From Grimontia celer (GTDB taxonomy: Bacteria > Pseudomonadota > Gammaproteobacteria > Enterobacterales > Vibrionaceae), in the NCBI RefSeq assembly GCF_900055185.1, contig NZ_FIZX01000002.1:1-64000 (forward strand): a stretch of 64,000 bases of DNA, written 5' to 3'. A program made the position numbers and the translations under genes. This document shows positions 54,552-63,222 of this stretch, in pieces; position 1 is the first letter of the stretch; every line of letters begins with the position of its first letter. Below the pieces are notes generated by a model. The model saw only the letters and a list, made by a program, of their open reading frames with translations. It was not told the DNA's origin and did no database searches.

Positions 54552-55511
54552 TTATTGCGGATAGAAGGCCTGAGCGAGCTTTTCGATTGCCTGAATATTG
54601 GCGGGTCCCGGCGTTAACTGCTCATAACGCAGCTTCACATAGCGACCGTCCTTCACCGCATTGGTATGTTTCATCAAAGGGTGTTGTTCAAGGAAGGTTT
54701 TCAATGAATCTGCGCCACTGGCGGTTTGATAATCCAAAAGGATAATCACATCAGGGTTTTCTGTCGCGACATGCTCCCATGACGTTCTGGCCCAGCTGGT
54801 TTCCATGTCGTCAGTGACATTTTCCCCACCCGCCGCTTTGATCATTGCACTAGGCATCGCGAATTTACCTGCGGTGAATGGCTTGTCTTCACCGGAATCA
54901 AACAGAAAGACCTTCGGCGCGTTGTTTTCTGCGTTGCTTTGAGAAGTGACCGTTTTCATTTTGGCTTGCCAGGCTTCCACCAAAGCTGCCGCTTCATCCT
55001 GCTTGTCAAAAATCACACCCAGCTTTTTGATGTCATCATAGAGCAACGCCATGCTGGCACCTTGCTCCAGCTTGTTGGTGTGAATGCAGCTTTCCGAGAG
55101 TACAAGGGTATCGATGCCATAAGGCTTGAGGGTTTCCGGAGTCACTTCGCCGCCTACTTTCATCCCATAGTTCCAGCCAGCAAAGAAGAAATCGGTTTTA
55201 GCCGCAATCAGGGTTTCCAGCGAAGGATACTTGGGTGCCAGTTCAGGAATGTCGCCAAGCGCTTTTTCAAAAGAAGGGGACATCTTGTACCAACCTGTAA
55301 TGCCCGTCACACCCACCATGCTGTCTTCCAAGCCAAGTGCAAATGCCATTTCCGTCATATTGATGTCGTGAAACACCGCAGCACTTGGGCGCTTTTCAAT
55401 TGTCAGTGGACTTCCACAGTTATCGACCGTGACCGGATATTCCGTGCTTTTGGCATTAGCGATTGCGATGGGGAAAAGGAAGAACAGCGTCGATACGACT
55501 GACCACTTCAT
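54552..55511 (-). CDS. Metal-chelate periplasmic binding protein (FecB/BtuF type)
   Basis: The 319-residue protein has a signal peptide (AIANA near 20) and a type III binding fold: YPVTVDNCGSPLTIEKRPSA at the mature start, MTEMAFALGLEDSMVGVTG, then a long middle helix and NPDVIILLDYQTASGADSLK. It lies between the ATPase and permease genes. The family includes siderophore, haem, B12 and zincophore binders. The pattern of three genes resembles P. aeruginosa PA2912-PA2914, which I recall as zinc-repressed. Confidence 0.88.
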   Translation of the reverse strand: MKWSVVSTLFFLFPIAIANAKSTEYPVTVDNCGSPLTIEKRPSAAVFHDINMTEMAFALGLEDSMVGVTGITGWYKMSPSFEKALGDIPELAPKYPSLETLIAAKTDFFFAGWNYGMKVGGEVTPETLKPYGIDTLVLSESCIHTNKLEQGASMALLYDDIKKLGVIFDKQDEAAALVEAWQAKMKTVTSQSNAENNAPKVFLFDSGEDKPFTAGKFAMPSAMIKAAGGENVTDDMETSWARTSWEHVATENPDVIILLDYQTASGADSLKTFLEQHPLMKHTNAVKDGRYVKLRYEQLTPGPANIQAIEKLAQAFYPQ

Positions 55512-55537
55512 TGTGCAGCTCCTATTAATGGCATGGC

Positions 55538-56326
55538 TTAATGGGACGGTGCGGCTTCAAAATGATGCACCGTGTTGTTGATTTGGGGATGGCTGAGTGG
55601 ATACACACGAAGGCCAAAAACGGGGGTAATGAATGCGTCCTGCAACACCTCGTTGGGAGACGCGCAGGTCACCATTTTCTGGCCGGACATCAAAATCACT
55701 TTGTCCGCAAAAGGCGTGACCAGAGGCAAATCATGCAGCACAGCAATCGACGCGATACCGCGCTGTTTAATCAAGTCGAGCAGCTCAAGACGCGCCAATG
55801 GGTCAAGGTGATTGGTAGGCTCATCCAGAAGCAACAGTTTGGGCTCTTGAGCAAATGCGCGGGCAATGCTGGCACGTTGTTTTTCACCCCCGGATAGAGA
55901 GCCGAACAGGCGATTTTCTTTGGCAGACAAACCTGTGTCATGAATGGCTTGTTTGACGGCACGTTGATGCTCTTTTTCAGTGCAACAGAAGGTATGTGGC
56001 ACCCGACCCAAACCGACATATTCACTCACACTCAACCTTGGGTCGACATGTTCATGCTGGGCAACCACCGCCACTCTTTTCGCCCGGTATAAGCGATTCA
56101 GATTTTCTTCCGCGCAGCCTTCAAGCGAGAGTTCCCCCGCCGCTTTCCGGTATTCACCCGTGATGGCTTTAAGCAAACTCGATTTCCCACTGCCATTAGG
56201 TCCGATAACAGCGATGCATTCGTTTGCGGAAACAGAAAACGTCACGTCAGACACAGCGCGCCAACCTGAGAGGCTATCAGCACAGAAGTCAGCCATTGAA
56301 AGTATGGGTTGATGAGTTCCTTTCAT
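55538..56326 (-). CDS. Metal-chelate ABC transporter ATPase (FecE type)
   Basis: The 262-residue ATPase has Walker A GPNGSGKSS (about 39-47), signature LSGGEKQRASIARAF, Walker B LLLLDEPTNHLDPLA and switch His in VLHDL. It is the first gene of the operon, and the GTTATAAC palindrome lies 22 bp upstream of its start, where it would overlap the promoter or ribosome region. Confidence 0.92.
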   Translation of the reverse strand: MKGTHQPILSMADFCADSLSGWRAVSDVTFSVSANECIAVIGPNGSGKSSLLKAITGEYRKAAGELSLEGCAEENLNRLYRAKRVAVVAQHEHVDPRLSVSEYVGLGRVPHTFCCTEKEHQRAVKQAIHDTGLSAKENRLFGSLSGGEKQRASIARAFAQEPKLLLLDEPTNHLDPLARLELLDLIKQRGIASIAVLHDLPLVTPFADKVILMSGQKMVTCASPNEVLQDAFITPVFGLRVYPLSHPQINNTVHHFEAAPSH

Positions 56327-56347
56327 CTGATGCCCGCGGATTGAATT

Positions 56348-56365
56348 GATATGTTATAACATATC
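56348..56365. promoter_or_regulatory. GTTATAAC-centred palindrome, likely Zur operator of the metal importer
   Basis: GATATGTTATAACATATC is a perfect 18-bp palindrome just upstream of the FecE-type gene. It resembles Zur operators of proteobacteria (AT-rich arms around GTTATAAC) more than a Fur box (GATAATGATAATCATTATC type). The assignment is an inference; if right, the importer is induced when zinc is scarce. Confidence 0.6.
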
Positions 56366-56507
56366 ATTTATATAAGTAGACTTGTCAATAGGCAGGAAAA
56401 CGAGTCTTTCGGAGCGTCATAAAACAGAGAATGGCAGCGCCCATTCCCGGAAAAGTTGAAGGGAGTCAAAGCCTCACGAAAGCACGTTAAGAAAAGAATC
56501 TTTCAGG

Positions 56508-56807
56508 TTAGCTCATGGTAATGGTCGGCCATCCTTGCACCACCTGACCACCATGCGCGCAACCGTCTCCCATTCTCACCACGGCTTTTCCGTCAATTTT
56601 CACCAAAGAGGAGCCTTGCTTCAGGTCATCAGGCATACCTACACCGGTGCAAATTGCCTTACCTCCGACCACTGCGACAGGAATACCATTGACCTTCACT
56701 AGCGATTGGCCAGCATCGATGATTGGACCGCCCACATGAGGTACTGGGCCGGGTTCTACTTTGGGGCAGACATGCATGTGGCCAAGTAAAGAAACAGGTT
56801 TACCCAT
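56508..56807 (-). CDS. PAAR-domain tip protein of the T6SS
   Basis: The 99-residue protein is a single PAAR domain: DVCPKV-like HVCPKVEPGPVPHVGGPI (about 13-30), VNGIPVAVVGGKAICTG and DGCAHGGQVVQGW, with the Cys and His ligands that hold zinc at the point. It caps the VgrG spike. It is the final gene of the right-edge cargo cluster and may serve the Rhs and HNH effectors, neither of which has its own PAAR. Confidence 0.92.
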   Translation of the reverse strand: MGKPVSLLGHMHVCPKVEPGPVPHVGGPIIDAGQSLVKVNGIPVAVVGGKAICTGVGMPDDLKQGSSLVKIDGKAVVRMGDGCAHGGQVVQGWPTITMS

Positions 56808-56816
56808 AGCAAAACC

Positions 56817-57491
56817 TCATTGGTGTAAGTGAAGGTTTGGGTTCACATCAATGATCGCAAACCCTCTCGATGTATCCATAACAACATCTATCAGTAAAGA
56901 TTGTTCAAGTTGCGCGACATCATCCCCAATGCCGTGCCACCACTTCTTTATCGCTTCTCGGTACCCGGCTTGGAAATCTTGCCGTTGCCGATAACAACGA
57001 GCGTCCAATAACACCCCTCCGGAAACTGCCAGTCGGTATTCAGAGCGCGCAGAAAAATCATGATATGGAAACAAATACAGCCTCGGTGTTACCTGATCTA
57101 CGACATACGCATGAAGTACCTGCGCCATTCGATCCGATAGATTTGTCAGCCAGCAAGATAGCACTTCATTTTGACTTTCTGGGTGAAGCAACCCTTTGGG
57201 CAGCATTGCCATTCCAACGCAATCTTTCCAACTCACTACGCCTAATTTGGGCAAGTAATCTTGGGGCTCGATGATGCTATCAGCCGTAAATTTCACCGCC
57301 CTTTTAGGTAGCCCCGAAAGGCGGCGGTAACTCGTATTGTTTGAAAGTCCTGCTAACAAAATCTCACTTGAAATCGCCAGTGTCGCTGACGGGTGCAGAA
57401 AATAATGACGCTGGAAAACATCGGGGAGATTTCCATATTCTGTCGCGATGATTGCTGTTGAACATTTTGCGATTTTTTCTAGGGCATGCAT
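56817..57491 (-). CDS. Short ATP-grasp-like protein in the T6SS cargo cluster
   Basis: The 224-residue protein has no signal peptide. Its C-terminal half follows the ATP-grasp pattern: RLYLFPYHDF, EYRLAVSGGVLLDARCYRQ (about 150-168), then LIDVVMDTSRGFAIIDVNPN near the end, where the last Asp and Asn match the metal-binding E/D-x-N-P position. The N-terminal part is shorter than in complete ATP-grasp ligases (usually 280 residues or more). It lies 9 bp upstream of the PAAR gene and downstream of three SUKH immunity genes. It may be a small ligase, a modifying effector or an immunity protein; none can be chosen from sequence. Confidence 0.6.
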   Translation of the reverse strand: MHALEKIAKCSTAIIATEYGNLPDVFQRHYFLHPSATLAISSEILLAGLSNNTSYRRLSGLPKRAVKFTADSIIEPQDYLPKLGVVSWKDCVGMAMLPKGLLHPESQNEVLSCWLTNLSDRMAQVLHAYVVDQVTPRLYLFPYHDFSARSEYRLAVSGGVLLDARCYRQRQDFQAGYREAIKKWWHGIGDDVAQLEQSLLIDVVMDTSRGFAIIDVNPNLHLHQ

Positions 57492-57599
57492 TGCGAGATT
57501 TCTTCAGACTAGCGATGAATTAACAGACAAAGAAACAGAGGAACCAGCTTCCTATGCCATTGCTCGAAATGGCTCTTTTTCTTCCTAGTTACCCAAAGT

Positions 57600-58151
57600 T
57601 TATTCGCTATCGTACGCATCAAGTTCGATTTCATCGCCACACCGGACAATTTTTCCCAATAACTCGGTGAATGAATTAGCCAAAAACACAAGCCCTTCAT
57701 AATCGTGTCCAGACCAATCTTTTTCACCTTGAAATCCGTTCATGTACCAGATTTTTCCGTAGTTCCTCTCAGAAACATCAAGCAGCAATAAATCTCGAGA
57801 AATGGAGCTTTCCATCACCACTAAATTCGGCGGGATACGAGCATCCCCATCGTCATCGACATCACTTGCCATCATAGTGAATGTGAGTACATCAACTGCA
57901 TCCCGAAACCAGTCTAAAAACTCTAGTGAAATACCATTCACTCTGACCTCAATCCTACGATCCTCAATCAAGCGCATCCCAACACTTCTTAGGAACCATC
58001 TGTAATCTTGGGGTAACTTGGTATTGAGAAAGGCTTCCAAAGCTAACACTTGCTCTTCTGTCGAACAAAACAGCTCTGGTGTTTCTCCGCTCTCTTCATC
58101 AAGGGGCTTCCAAGCAATCTGCTCAGCTAACTCATCAACACTCAGACTCAT
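57600..58151 (-). CDS. SMI1/KNR4 (SUKH) family protein, third in the array
   Basis: The 183-residue protein has the SUKH core EEQVLALEAFLNTKLPQDYR (about 32-51), then WFLRSVGMRLIEDRRIEV, DLLLLDVSERNYGKIWYMNG and a C-terminal SFTELLGKIV. It resembles its upstream neighbour through the whole length, so the two arose by duplication. The start overlaps that neighbour's stop as ATGA. Confidence 0.87.
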   Translation of the reverse strand: MSLSVDELAEQIAWKPLDEESGETPELFCSTEEQVLALEAFLNTKLPQDYRWFLRSVGMRLIEDRRIEVRVNGISLEFLDWFRDAVDVLTFTMMASDVDDDGDARIPPNLVVMESSISRDLLLLDVSERNYGKIWYMNGFQGEKDWSGHDYEGLVFLANSFTELLGKIVRCGDEIELDAYDSE

Positions 58152-58702
58152 CGAATCATATCTTCGGGAATGTTGAAATCAGGCTCCTCAGGCGAGTCAT
58201 TTTCTACAATCTTTAACAGCAAATCTGTCAGCGATTTGGCAATTAAAACAAGATAGTCACTGTCCTCAAAAGCCCCCCATGGTTTCAAATTGCTGAGAAA
58301 GTAGATAAAACCAAATCGAGTATTACTAAGATCCATAACTAAAAAATCGCCTGAAATGGAATCCGCAATGATCAAGCTTTCATCCGGAATTCTTTTATCT
58401 GGACCGTTTTCAGACAACATTTGGGTTAAAACAAGTGCTTGGTCAGCAGATTTGAATGCCGCAAGAAAGGAAAGTGACACTCCGTTCAATGTAATATGAA
58501 CACGCTCATCCTCAATTTCACACATACCATAGTTTTTCATAAACCACCGGTAGTCATTTGGAAGCTCGCGATTCAAAAACGTCTCAATTGCGTTCAAATC
58601 ACTCTCTGTCGAACAGTAAACAGATCTGCTTTCTCCAAACTCTTCGTCAATCTCCGCCCAAGAGATGCCTTCACACAAATGTTCTATCAGCTCAGCTTTC
58701 AT
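58148..58702 (-). CDS. SMI1/KNR4 (SUKH) family protein, second in the array
   Basis: The 184-residue protein shows ESDLNAIETFLNRELPNDYR, WFMKNYGMCEIEDERVHI and DFLVMDLSNTRFGFIYFLS, parallel to the third SUKH protein. AAGGAAA places the start at ATG 58702; it overlaps the end of the first SUKH gene by 11 bp. It is probably immunity to the HNH effector or to a related toxin variant. Confidence 0.87.
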   Translation of the reverse strand: MKAELIEHLCEGISWAEIDEEFGESRSVYCSTESDLNAIETFLNRELPNDYRWFMKNYGMCEIEDERVHITLNGVSLSFLAAFKSADQALVLTQMLSENGPDKRIPDESLIIADSISGDFLVMDLSNTRFGFIYFLSNLKPWGAFEDSDYLVLIAKSLTDLLLKIVENDSPEEPDFNIPEDMIR

Positions 58703-59291
58703 TTTCCTTACCATCCTCTTGAGAAACGATTAAATCAGCCTCATCCCAACTTTTTAGCTCATCAAGCCAAATGTCAAAGCTGTCAGATACTTTCAGGAGC
58801 ATACTGTTTTCTTCATCCCCCCATGCCTCTTGAATAAAACGCCAATGCCATAGTGACCCGTAATGGTTCTCGGATAGGTCCATGAGCAAAAATCCGTTTT
58901 CTTTCCAAAGGCTATCCCCAATAGGAATCATTTTGGGGGGAATCAATGCGCCTCCTGTTTCCCAGAAATCGGGAAGCTCTTGATTTAATTGCTCTAAAGC
59001 ATCATCTATTTGCCTTATATTGCGGATATAGTTGTGTAGCAGTACCTCTTTAGCTGCCCTCTCACCCAAATCAATATTAATAATGCTGCAATGCCAATCT
59101 AACTCGTTAAAGCTACACGCCCCGCAATTCACAACAAAATCCACAAAAGAACTTGGCAGTGCCACTTCATGTCGAGCTTCAAAGCTTTCCACATCATCTT
59201 TGGTCGATAACTTTTCATCAACATCGTTATCCAGTGTCGAAACCTCATTCATCCAAAATTCTATCATCTTGTTTTTTCTGGATTTTTCCAT
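58692..59291 (-). CDS. SMI1/KNR4 (SUKH) family protein, first in the array
   Basis: The 199-residue protein has KDDVESFEARHEVALPSSFV (about 32-51), DFVVNCGACSF, and GFLLMDLSENHYGSLWHWRF, a more distant member than the next two. Its ATG follows the effector stop by one base, and GAGGTG inside the effector end serves as ribosome site. This position makes it the most likely cognate immunity protein. Confidence 0.86.
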   Translation of the reverse strand: MEKSRKNKMIEFWMNEVSTLDNDVDEKLSTKDDVESFEARHEVALPSSFVDFVVNCGACSFNELDWHCSIINIDLGERAAKEVLLHNYIRNIRQIDDALEQLNQELPDFWETGGALIPPKMIPIGDSLWKENGFLLMDLSENHYGSLWHWRFIQEAWGDEENSMLLKVSDSFDIWLDELKSWDEADLIVSQEDGKENES

Positions 59292-59292
59292 C

Positions 59293-60144
59293 TCAAAACA
59301 CCTCAGTATCCATCAGTGATCTACTACCTGCATGTGAAGAAACACTATGTAGATCTGAGGGCACATAGCCCACTGCACCGTCCTCAAAATGGTGTAACGT
59401 CCAACCATCACCAGGGTTTTTTACACCGACATTGCTCAGCGCTCTCATATCTTTCCCAACATCATTCGTAACTTCAGTTAAGTACGTTTTACCCTGAACA
59501 TGCTCTGGTCTGAAATCTGGAAAACCATTCCTGTAATTAACCGAGTTGACCTGTCCTCCCGGAGGATTAGGAAGATTGATAGGATCATTGAACGTGAATT
59601 TACCTGAGCCAAAATTCGGACTTTTCGGATCGTTAGCTCCTGGAGGGTTCCACGTTCCTTTTCGGCTAGAGGGCATTTTGTGTTTCCGCTTAAATTGCTC
59701 GCATTTTTTACACTTAAACGCGTTTTTACGTGCATTAATCATTTGAGTTCGAGCTTTCTGAAGCGCCTGCATCCTAGCTTTAACAATTTGCTGTTTTGAC
59801 AAAATACTGGCGTAAGACTTGGTCATCGAGGCGACATTGTCGAACTTCTTAAACATCAGTCCGACCAGTCCCTGAACCTTGCTCCCATATTTGGCAAACT
59901 TAGCAGGCTTTGCCAGTGCGTCCCCCGCATAAGGGATCATGGAAACCAATGACAAACCGGCTCCCAGCCAGTCTCCTTTTGCCGCTGAAATGACGGCGGA
60001 AATCCCATCACTTGCCGGCGTCGGGTCAAAAATCCCTGTGATATCTGTGATGATCTGCGGGTTGTTTTTGGCAATTTCTCCCGCTTCTTCCCAAAGCTTT
60101 TTGTCTCTGGCTTCTTCTAACAAACGCGTATATTCGTTACTCAT
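59293..60144 (-). CDS. T6SS effector with HNH-type (WHH/HHH-like) nuclease domain
   Basis: The 283-residue protein has a pre-toxin region with a hydrophobic stretch (WLGAGLSLVSMIPYAGDALA, about 59-78), a CKKCEQFKRKHKM patch near 143 and a Pro/Gly-rich linker. The end carries WTLHHFEDGAVGYVPSDLHS with His251, His252 and His266, then His271: the H-H...L-H...H arrangement of WHH-type HNH nucleases found in polymorphic toxins. It is not fused to Rhs or PAAR, so delivery should depend on the DUF4123 protein whose gene overlaps its start (ATGA). Three SUKH genes follow. Confidence 0.85.
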   Translation of the reverse strand: MSNEYTRLLEEARDKKLWEEAGEIAKNNPQIITDITGIFDPTPASDGISAVISAAKGDWLGAGLSLVSMIPYAGDALAKPAKFAKYGSKVQGLVGLMFKKFDNVASMTKSYASILSKQQIVKARMQALQKARTQMINARKNAFKCKKCEQFKRKHKMPSSRKGTWNPPGANDPKSPNFGSGKFTFNDPINLPNPPGGQVNSVNYRNGFPDFRPEHVQGKTYLTEVTNDVGKDMRALSNVGVKNPGDGWTLHHFEDGAVGYVPSDLHSVSSHAGSRSLMDTEVF

Positions 60145-61130
60145 GACGCCCCCTCACCCTCAGGCCACCAATCCTTGTATTTTTCTGCGCCAGCACGTAT
60201 CCAGACTTCCTCAAAGTCATCAGACAGCAGCGTATCGAACTTTTCTTCTGTGCTGGATGATTGGGATAACACCTGATGTATGGAGGGTTGCAGATGAAAC
60301 TGAGGGTTGATCGTCCACATCAGGTTAATGAAAAGCCGCATATGGATAAGGTCCAAAACCTTGTAGGTAAAACAGTGCTCTATGCCCTGATTAACCATGG
60401 CCCGGACAAACCCTTTTGGATAGAAGTGCACCGTTTCGACTTCTTCATACTCCAGGTATTCAATCAAGTCATCGATCAGTTCGTCACGATGGGCAAATAA
60501 CGGATACTGAAGCTGCTCCTCGGTGAAAAACCAAGGTAGAGACGGGTCATGCTCTTCGGTTTTTAACCCCGGAAGTGGATAAATACCTGAATCTTCAATG
60601 TTGCCAGATACCGACCAGTTCATGGTCGCGTCCGCATTAAGCGTGTACGTAAAGAAGCCCTCTTCCCCTTCCTCAGCGTAAACACTGTTCATGGCGCTGA
60701 AAAACTCACGTCGCTGTCCTTCTGAAAACACAGGTAAATAACGGTTCAGAGTATTGGCATCGTAAAACCGGAAATAAACCAACTCCCCACTCGGCTCGAC
60801 AACTTCTTTGACCCTTTGAAGCTTGATGAAGAGGCTGTCTATCCCCTGATTGCTGACAAAGTAAAGGACCTGCTGTTTGCCAAAGGTTTCTTTGAGTAGC
60901 CAGTCAAAAAGCGGCTCTCCTTCAAGAATTTCAGCTATCCAGGGCGATTCTTCCTGAAATTCTTCTAAATCTTCCCCGACAAACAGGCAGCGATGACGCG
61001 TCGACATGCCCTGAACCGCGGCGATAAGCTGCTCGTTGTGTGAAGGGTCGAGAAGGACATAAAGGCGACATTCTTCACTTTGATTTTTGGCTTCGAGTAA
61101 GGATGCACTGAGGGTTTTTGTTACTGTCAT
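60141..61130 (-). CDS. DUF4123 T6SS adaptor/chaperone, right-edge copy
   Basis: The 329-residue protein has the DUF4123 N-terminal domain (CRLYVLLDPSHNEQLIAAVQ, about 22-41; later VYFRFYDANTLNRYLPVF) and a long C-terminal part (about 190-329) that is absent from the 243-residue copy at 2178-2909. ATG 61130 overlaps the vgrG stop as TAATG, and its own stop overlaps the effector start. It should load the HNH effector on the neighbouring VgrG. Confidence 0.9.
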   Translation of the reverse strand: MTVTKTLSASLLEAKNQSEECRLYVLLDPSHNEQLIAAVQGMSTRHRCLFVGEDLEEFQEESPWIAEILEGEPLFDWLLKETFGKQQVLYFVSNQGIDSLFIKLQRVKEVVEPSGELVYFRFYDANTLNRYLPVFSEGQRREFFSAMNSVYAEEGEEGFFTYTLNADATMNWSVSGNIEDSGIYPLPGLKTEEHDPSLPWFFTEEQLQYPLFAHRDELIDDLIEYLEYEEVETVHFYPKGFVRAMVNQGIEHCFTYKVLDLIHMRLFINLMWTINPQFHLQPSIHQVLSQSSSTEEKFDTLLSDDFEEVWIRAGAEKYKDWWPEGEGAS

Positions 61131-63136
61131 TACCCTTTCCCCTTGGTGCATTTTTCTTTAAATGGCTTGTCCTCTTTGTCGCCACCGCCCGCACTCGAAA
61201 AATCAATTGCGTTGCCTTTGATTTTGACTTGATTGCCCTTAATCAAAATGCCGGATGCATCCATTTCAATCATGGCACCCTTTGTACTGAGCACGATTTT
61301 CTCCGCTTGAACGACGTATTTCTTGGTGTTGGAGTGAATCGATTTACCCGCAACAATGGATTTAATCGTCCCAACTTGCTCTGCGCTGACCAACGCGACC
61401 GATTCATTTTTTGCACCCCCGACGGTCACTTGATACGCCCCGCCCACCGTAAGTGTGCTGGCTATCCCTACCGTTTCCGTCAAGAAGCGGTTGACCTTGA
61501 TGTGTTGATCATTGCCGACACTGATCTTCTGGGTATCACCGATTTTTACCGTTTCGTTATTCTTAACGTCCCGCTGCCTGTCATTACCAACAATGTCGCC
61601 CTCGTTGTTTTCGATGACTCGGTTAACATCCTTCTGAGCATGGACATAAATCTCTTCTTTGCCTGACTCATCTTCGAAGCGCAGCTCATTAAAGCCGTCA
61701 CCTTTGTGGGTTTGCGTCCGCAACACAGTCTGTGTTTTATGCGCCGGCAAAGACTGCGGAACAAGGTTGGCAGCGTGATAGGTTCTTCCCGTTACAATCG
61801 GCTGGTCAGGATCTCCTTCTAGAAAACTCACAATCACTTCGTGACCGATCCTCGGTACACTCACAGCGCCATAGCTCGCTCCAGCCCAGCCCTGCGCCAC
61901 GCGCACCCAGCAACTAGAGTTTTCGTTCCACTCCCCCACTCGGTCCCAAGGAAACTGGACTTTGACCCGCCCATGCTCATCACAGAAGATTTCTTCATTG
62001 GCTGGCCCCACAACAATCGCAATTTGAGGGCCATCGACGCGGGGTTTGATATTCGGCATCGGGCGCCAGGTTCTGGTTGCCGGAATCACCACAGCCTCAT
62101 TGTTGTAGGTCGTTTGGCCTTCGCCCCCCGATTCCTGTGCTGCCTGAGGCTGGGTACCTATATGGATAACCCTGACACCAAGCCATTCCATGTTGACGTC
62201 AGACGCGTCTTCAGGCCCTTCAACCGTCATTTTCAGACCCGGTGAGATGGCGGGAATATTGCTCAGCAAAGAAGCGGACAGACTTTCGCGCCTCAGAGAC
62301 TCAAGCCGGAACTGAGTGAAAGGTTTCCCCGAACCGTCGTCTTTAAACCGTCCGGGATAGTCGTAATGTTCATAAGTCGCGCGCTGAAAGCTGAGGTCTG
62401 TCCCTGTGTGGCTGTGCACCAACCCATAGTCGGGTTTTTTAAAGCTGTAATCTTTTAGAGTTGCACTGGACGCCCCCATTTCGCTGGAGGGTTTGAAGCT
62501 ACGGATATAGGGATATTCAGCCACGCCGCCAATGTTAGGCTCGTAAGTCAGTGGGGTAGAAATAGCAGATAGTACGGAGCTGTCGTCCGCAAACACCAGC
62601 GAATGCTTACCGCCTGATTGCTCGAAGAAGTAAAACATTCCCTCTTCGGCTGCCAAGCGTTCGACAAAATCTAAATCCGACTCTCGATACTGCACACAAT
62701 ACTCGCGGGTAGCGGGCGTGTGTGTCAGTGAGAACGCGAAATCATCAACGCCCATCTCCTCCAGCAGTGTAGAGATGATTTGAACAGCATCAGCACTTTG
62801 GAAGATCCGGCTGTTCTGGCGCAGGCTCAACCGTTTCAGCGCAGGAACCAGCTCCAGAAAGTAGTAAGTTTGCGAATGACCGGTGTCCCCGCGGGTAAAA
62901 CGGCTGACGATGCCATGAAATTGCCGGTACAGTACACCGTCTTTCCATACGCAAAGTAAACCATCTTTGTCTACCAGTTGGTCAGGCGAAACGCCTGCTT
63001 CACGGCTTACCAGCTCAACTTTTGCCATGAAGGGCGTCGAAAGCCCCTCCTCAACGGAAAAGCCAAGAACACCAAACAATGAAAGATCCAGACTGCTGGT
63101 CTGAAAAGTGAACTGTAGCCCTGTCGCGTTCGCCAT
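61130..63136 (-). CDS. vgrG: VgrG spike protein of the type VI secretion system (TssI), right-edge copy
   Basis: The 668-residue protein is a paralogue of the left-edge Vgr[37 protein letters not shown] and the beta-helix of the DUF2345 region are shared. The last 80 residues differ, ending in a short Lys/Glu-rich tail (KEDKPFKEKCTKGKG) in place of the Cys-rich tail. GGGATGG precedes ATG 63136. It lies between hcp and the DUF4123 gene. Confidence 0.95.
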   Translation of the reverse strand: MANATGLQFTFQTSSLDLSLFGVLGFSVEEGLSTPFMAKVELVSREAGVSPDQLVDKDGLLCVWKDGVLYRQFHGIVSRFTRGDTGHSQTYYFLELVPALKRLSLRQNSRIFQSADAVQIISTLLEEMGVDDFAFSLTHTPATREYCVQYRESDLDFVERLAAEEGMFYFFEQSGGKHSLVFADDSSVLSAISTPLTYEPNIGGVAEYPYIRSFKPSSEMGASSATLKDYSFKKPDYGLVHSHTGTDLSFQRATYEHYDYPGRFKDDGSGKPFTQFRLESLRRESLSASLLSNIPAISPGLKMTVEGPEDASDVNMEWLGVRVIHIGTQPQAAQESGGEGQTTYNNEAVVIPATRTWRPMPNIKPRVDGPQIAIVVGPANEEIFCDEHGRVKVQFPWDRVGEWNENSSCWVRVAQGWAGASYGAVSVPRIGHEVIVSFLEGDPDQPIVTGRTYHAANLVPQSLPAHKTQTVLRTQTHKGDGFNELRFEDESGKEEIYVHAQKDVNRVIENNEGDIVGNDRQRDVKNNETVKIGDTQKISVGNDQHIKVNRFLTETVGIASTLTVGGAYQVTVGGAKNESVALVSAEQVGTIKSIVAGKSIHSNTKKYVVQAEKIVLSTKGAMIEMDASGILIKGNQVKIKGNAIDFSSAGGGDKEDKPFKEKCTKGKG

Positions 63137-63222
63137 CGTTAAACCATCCCTAGACGCTTGTGCGGTATCTGTTCGATGGATAACGGGTAAGCATCAACTG
63201 AAGTCGACACTTACCCAGTGTT

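Noticed and set aside
54939-55502. 187-codon plus-strand frame opposite the FecB-type binding protein
   Set aside because: Shadow of the signal-peptide-bearing binding protein on the minus strand.
56348-56365. Reading the palindrome as a Fur box
   Set aside because: The GATAATGATAAT hexamer pattern of Fur boxes is not present; the GTTATAAC centre fits Zur-type operators better.
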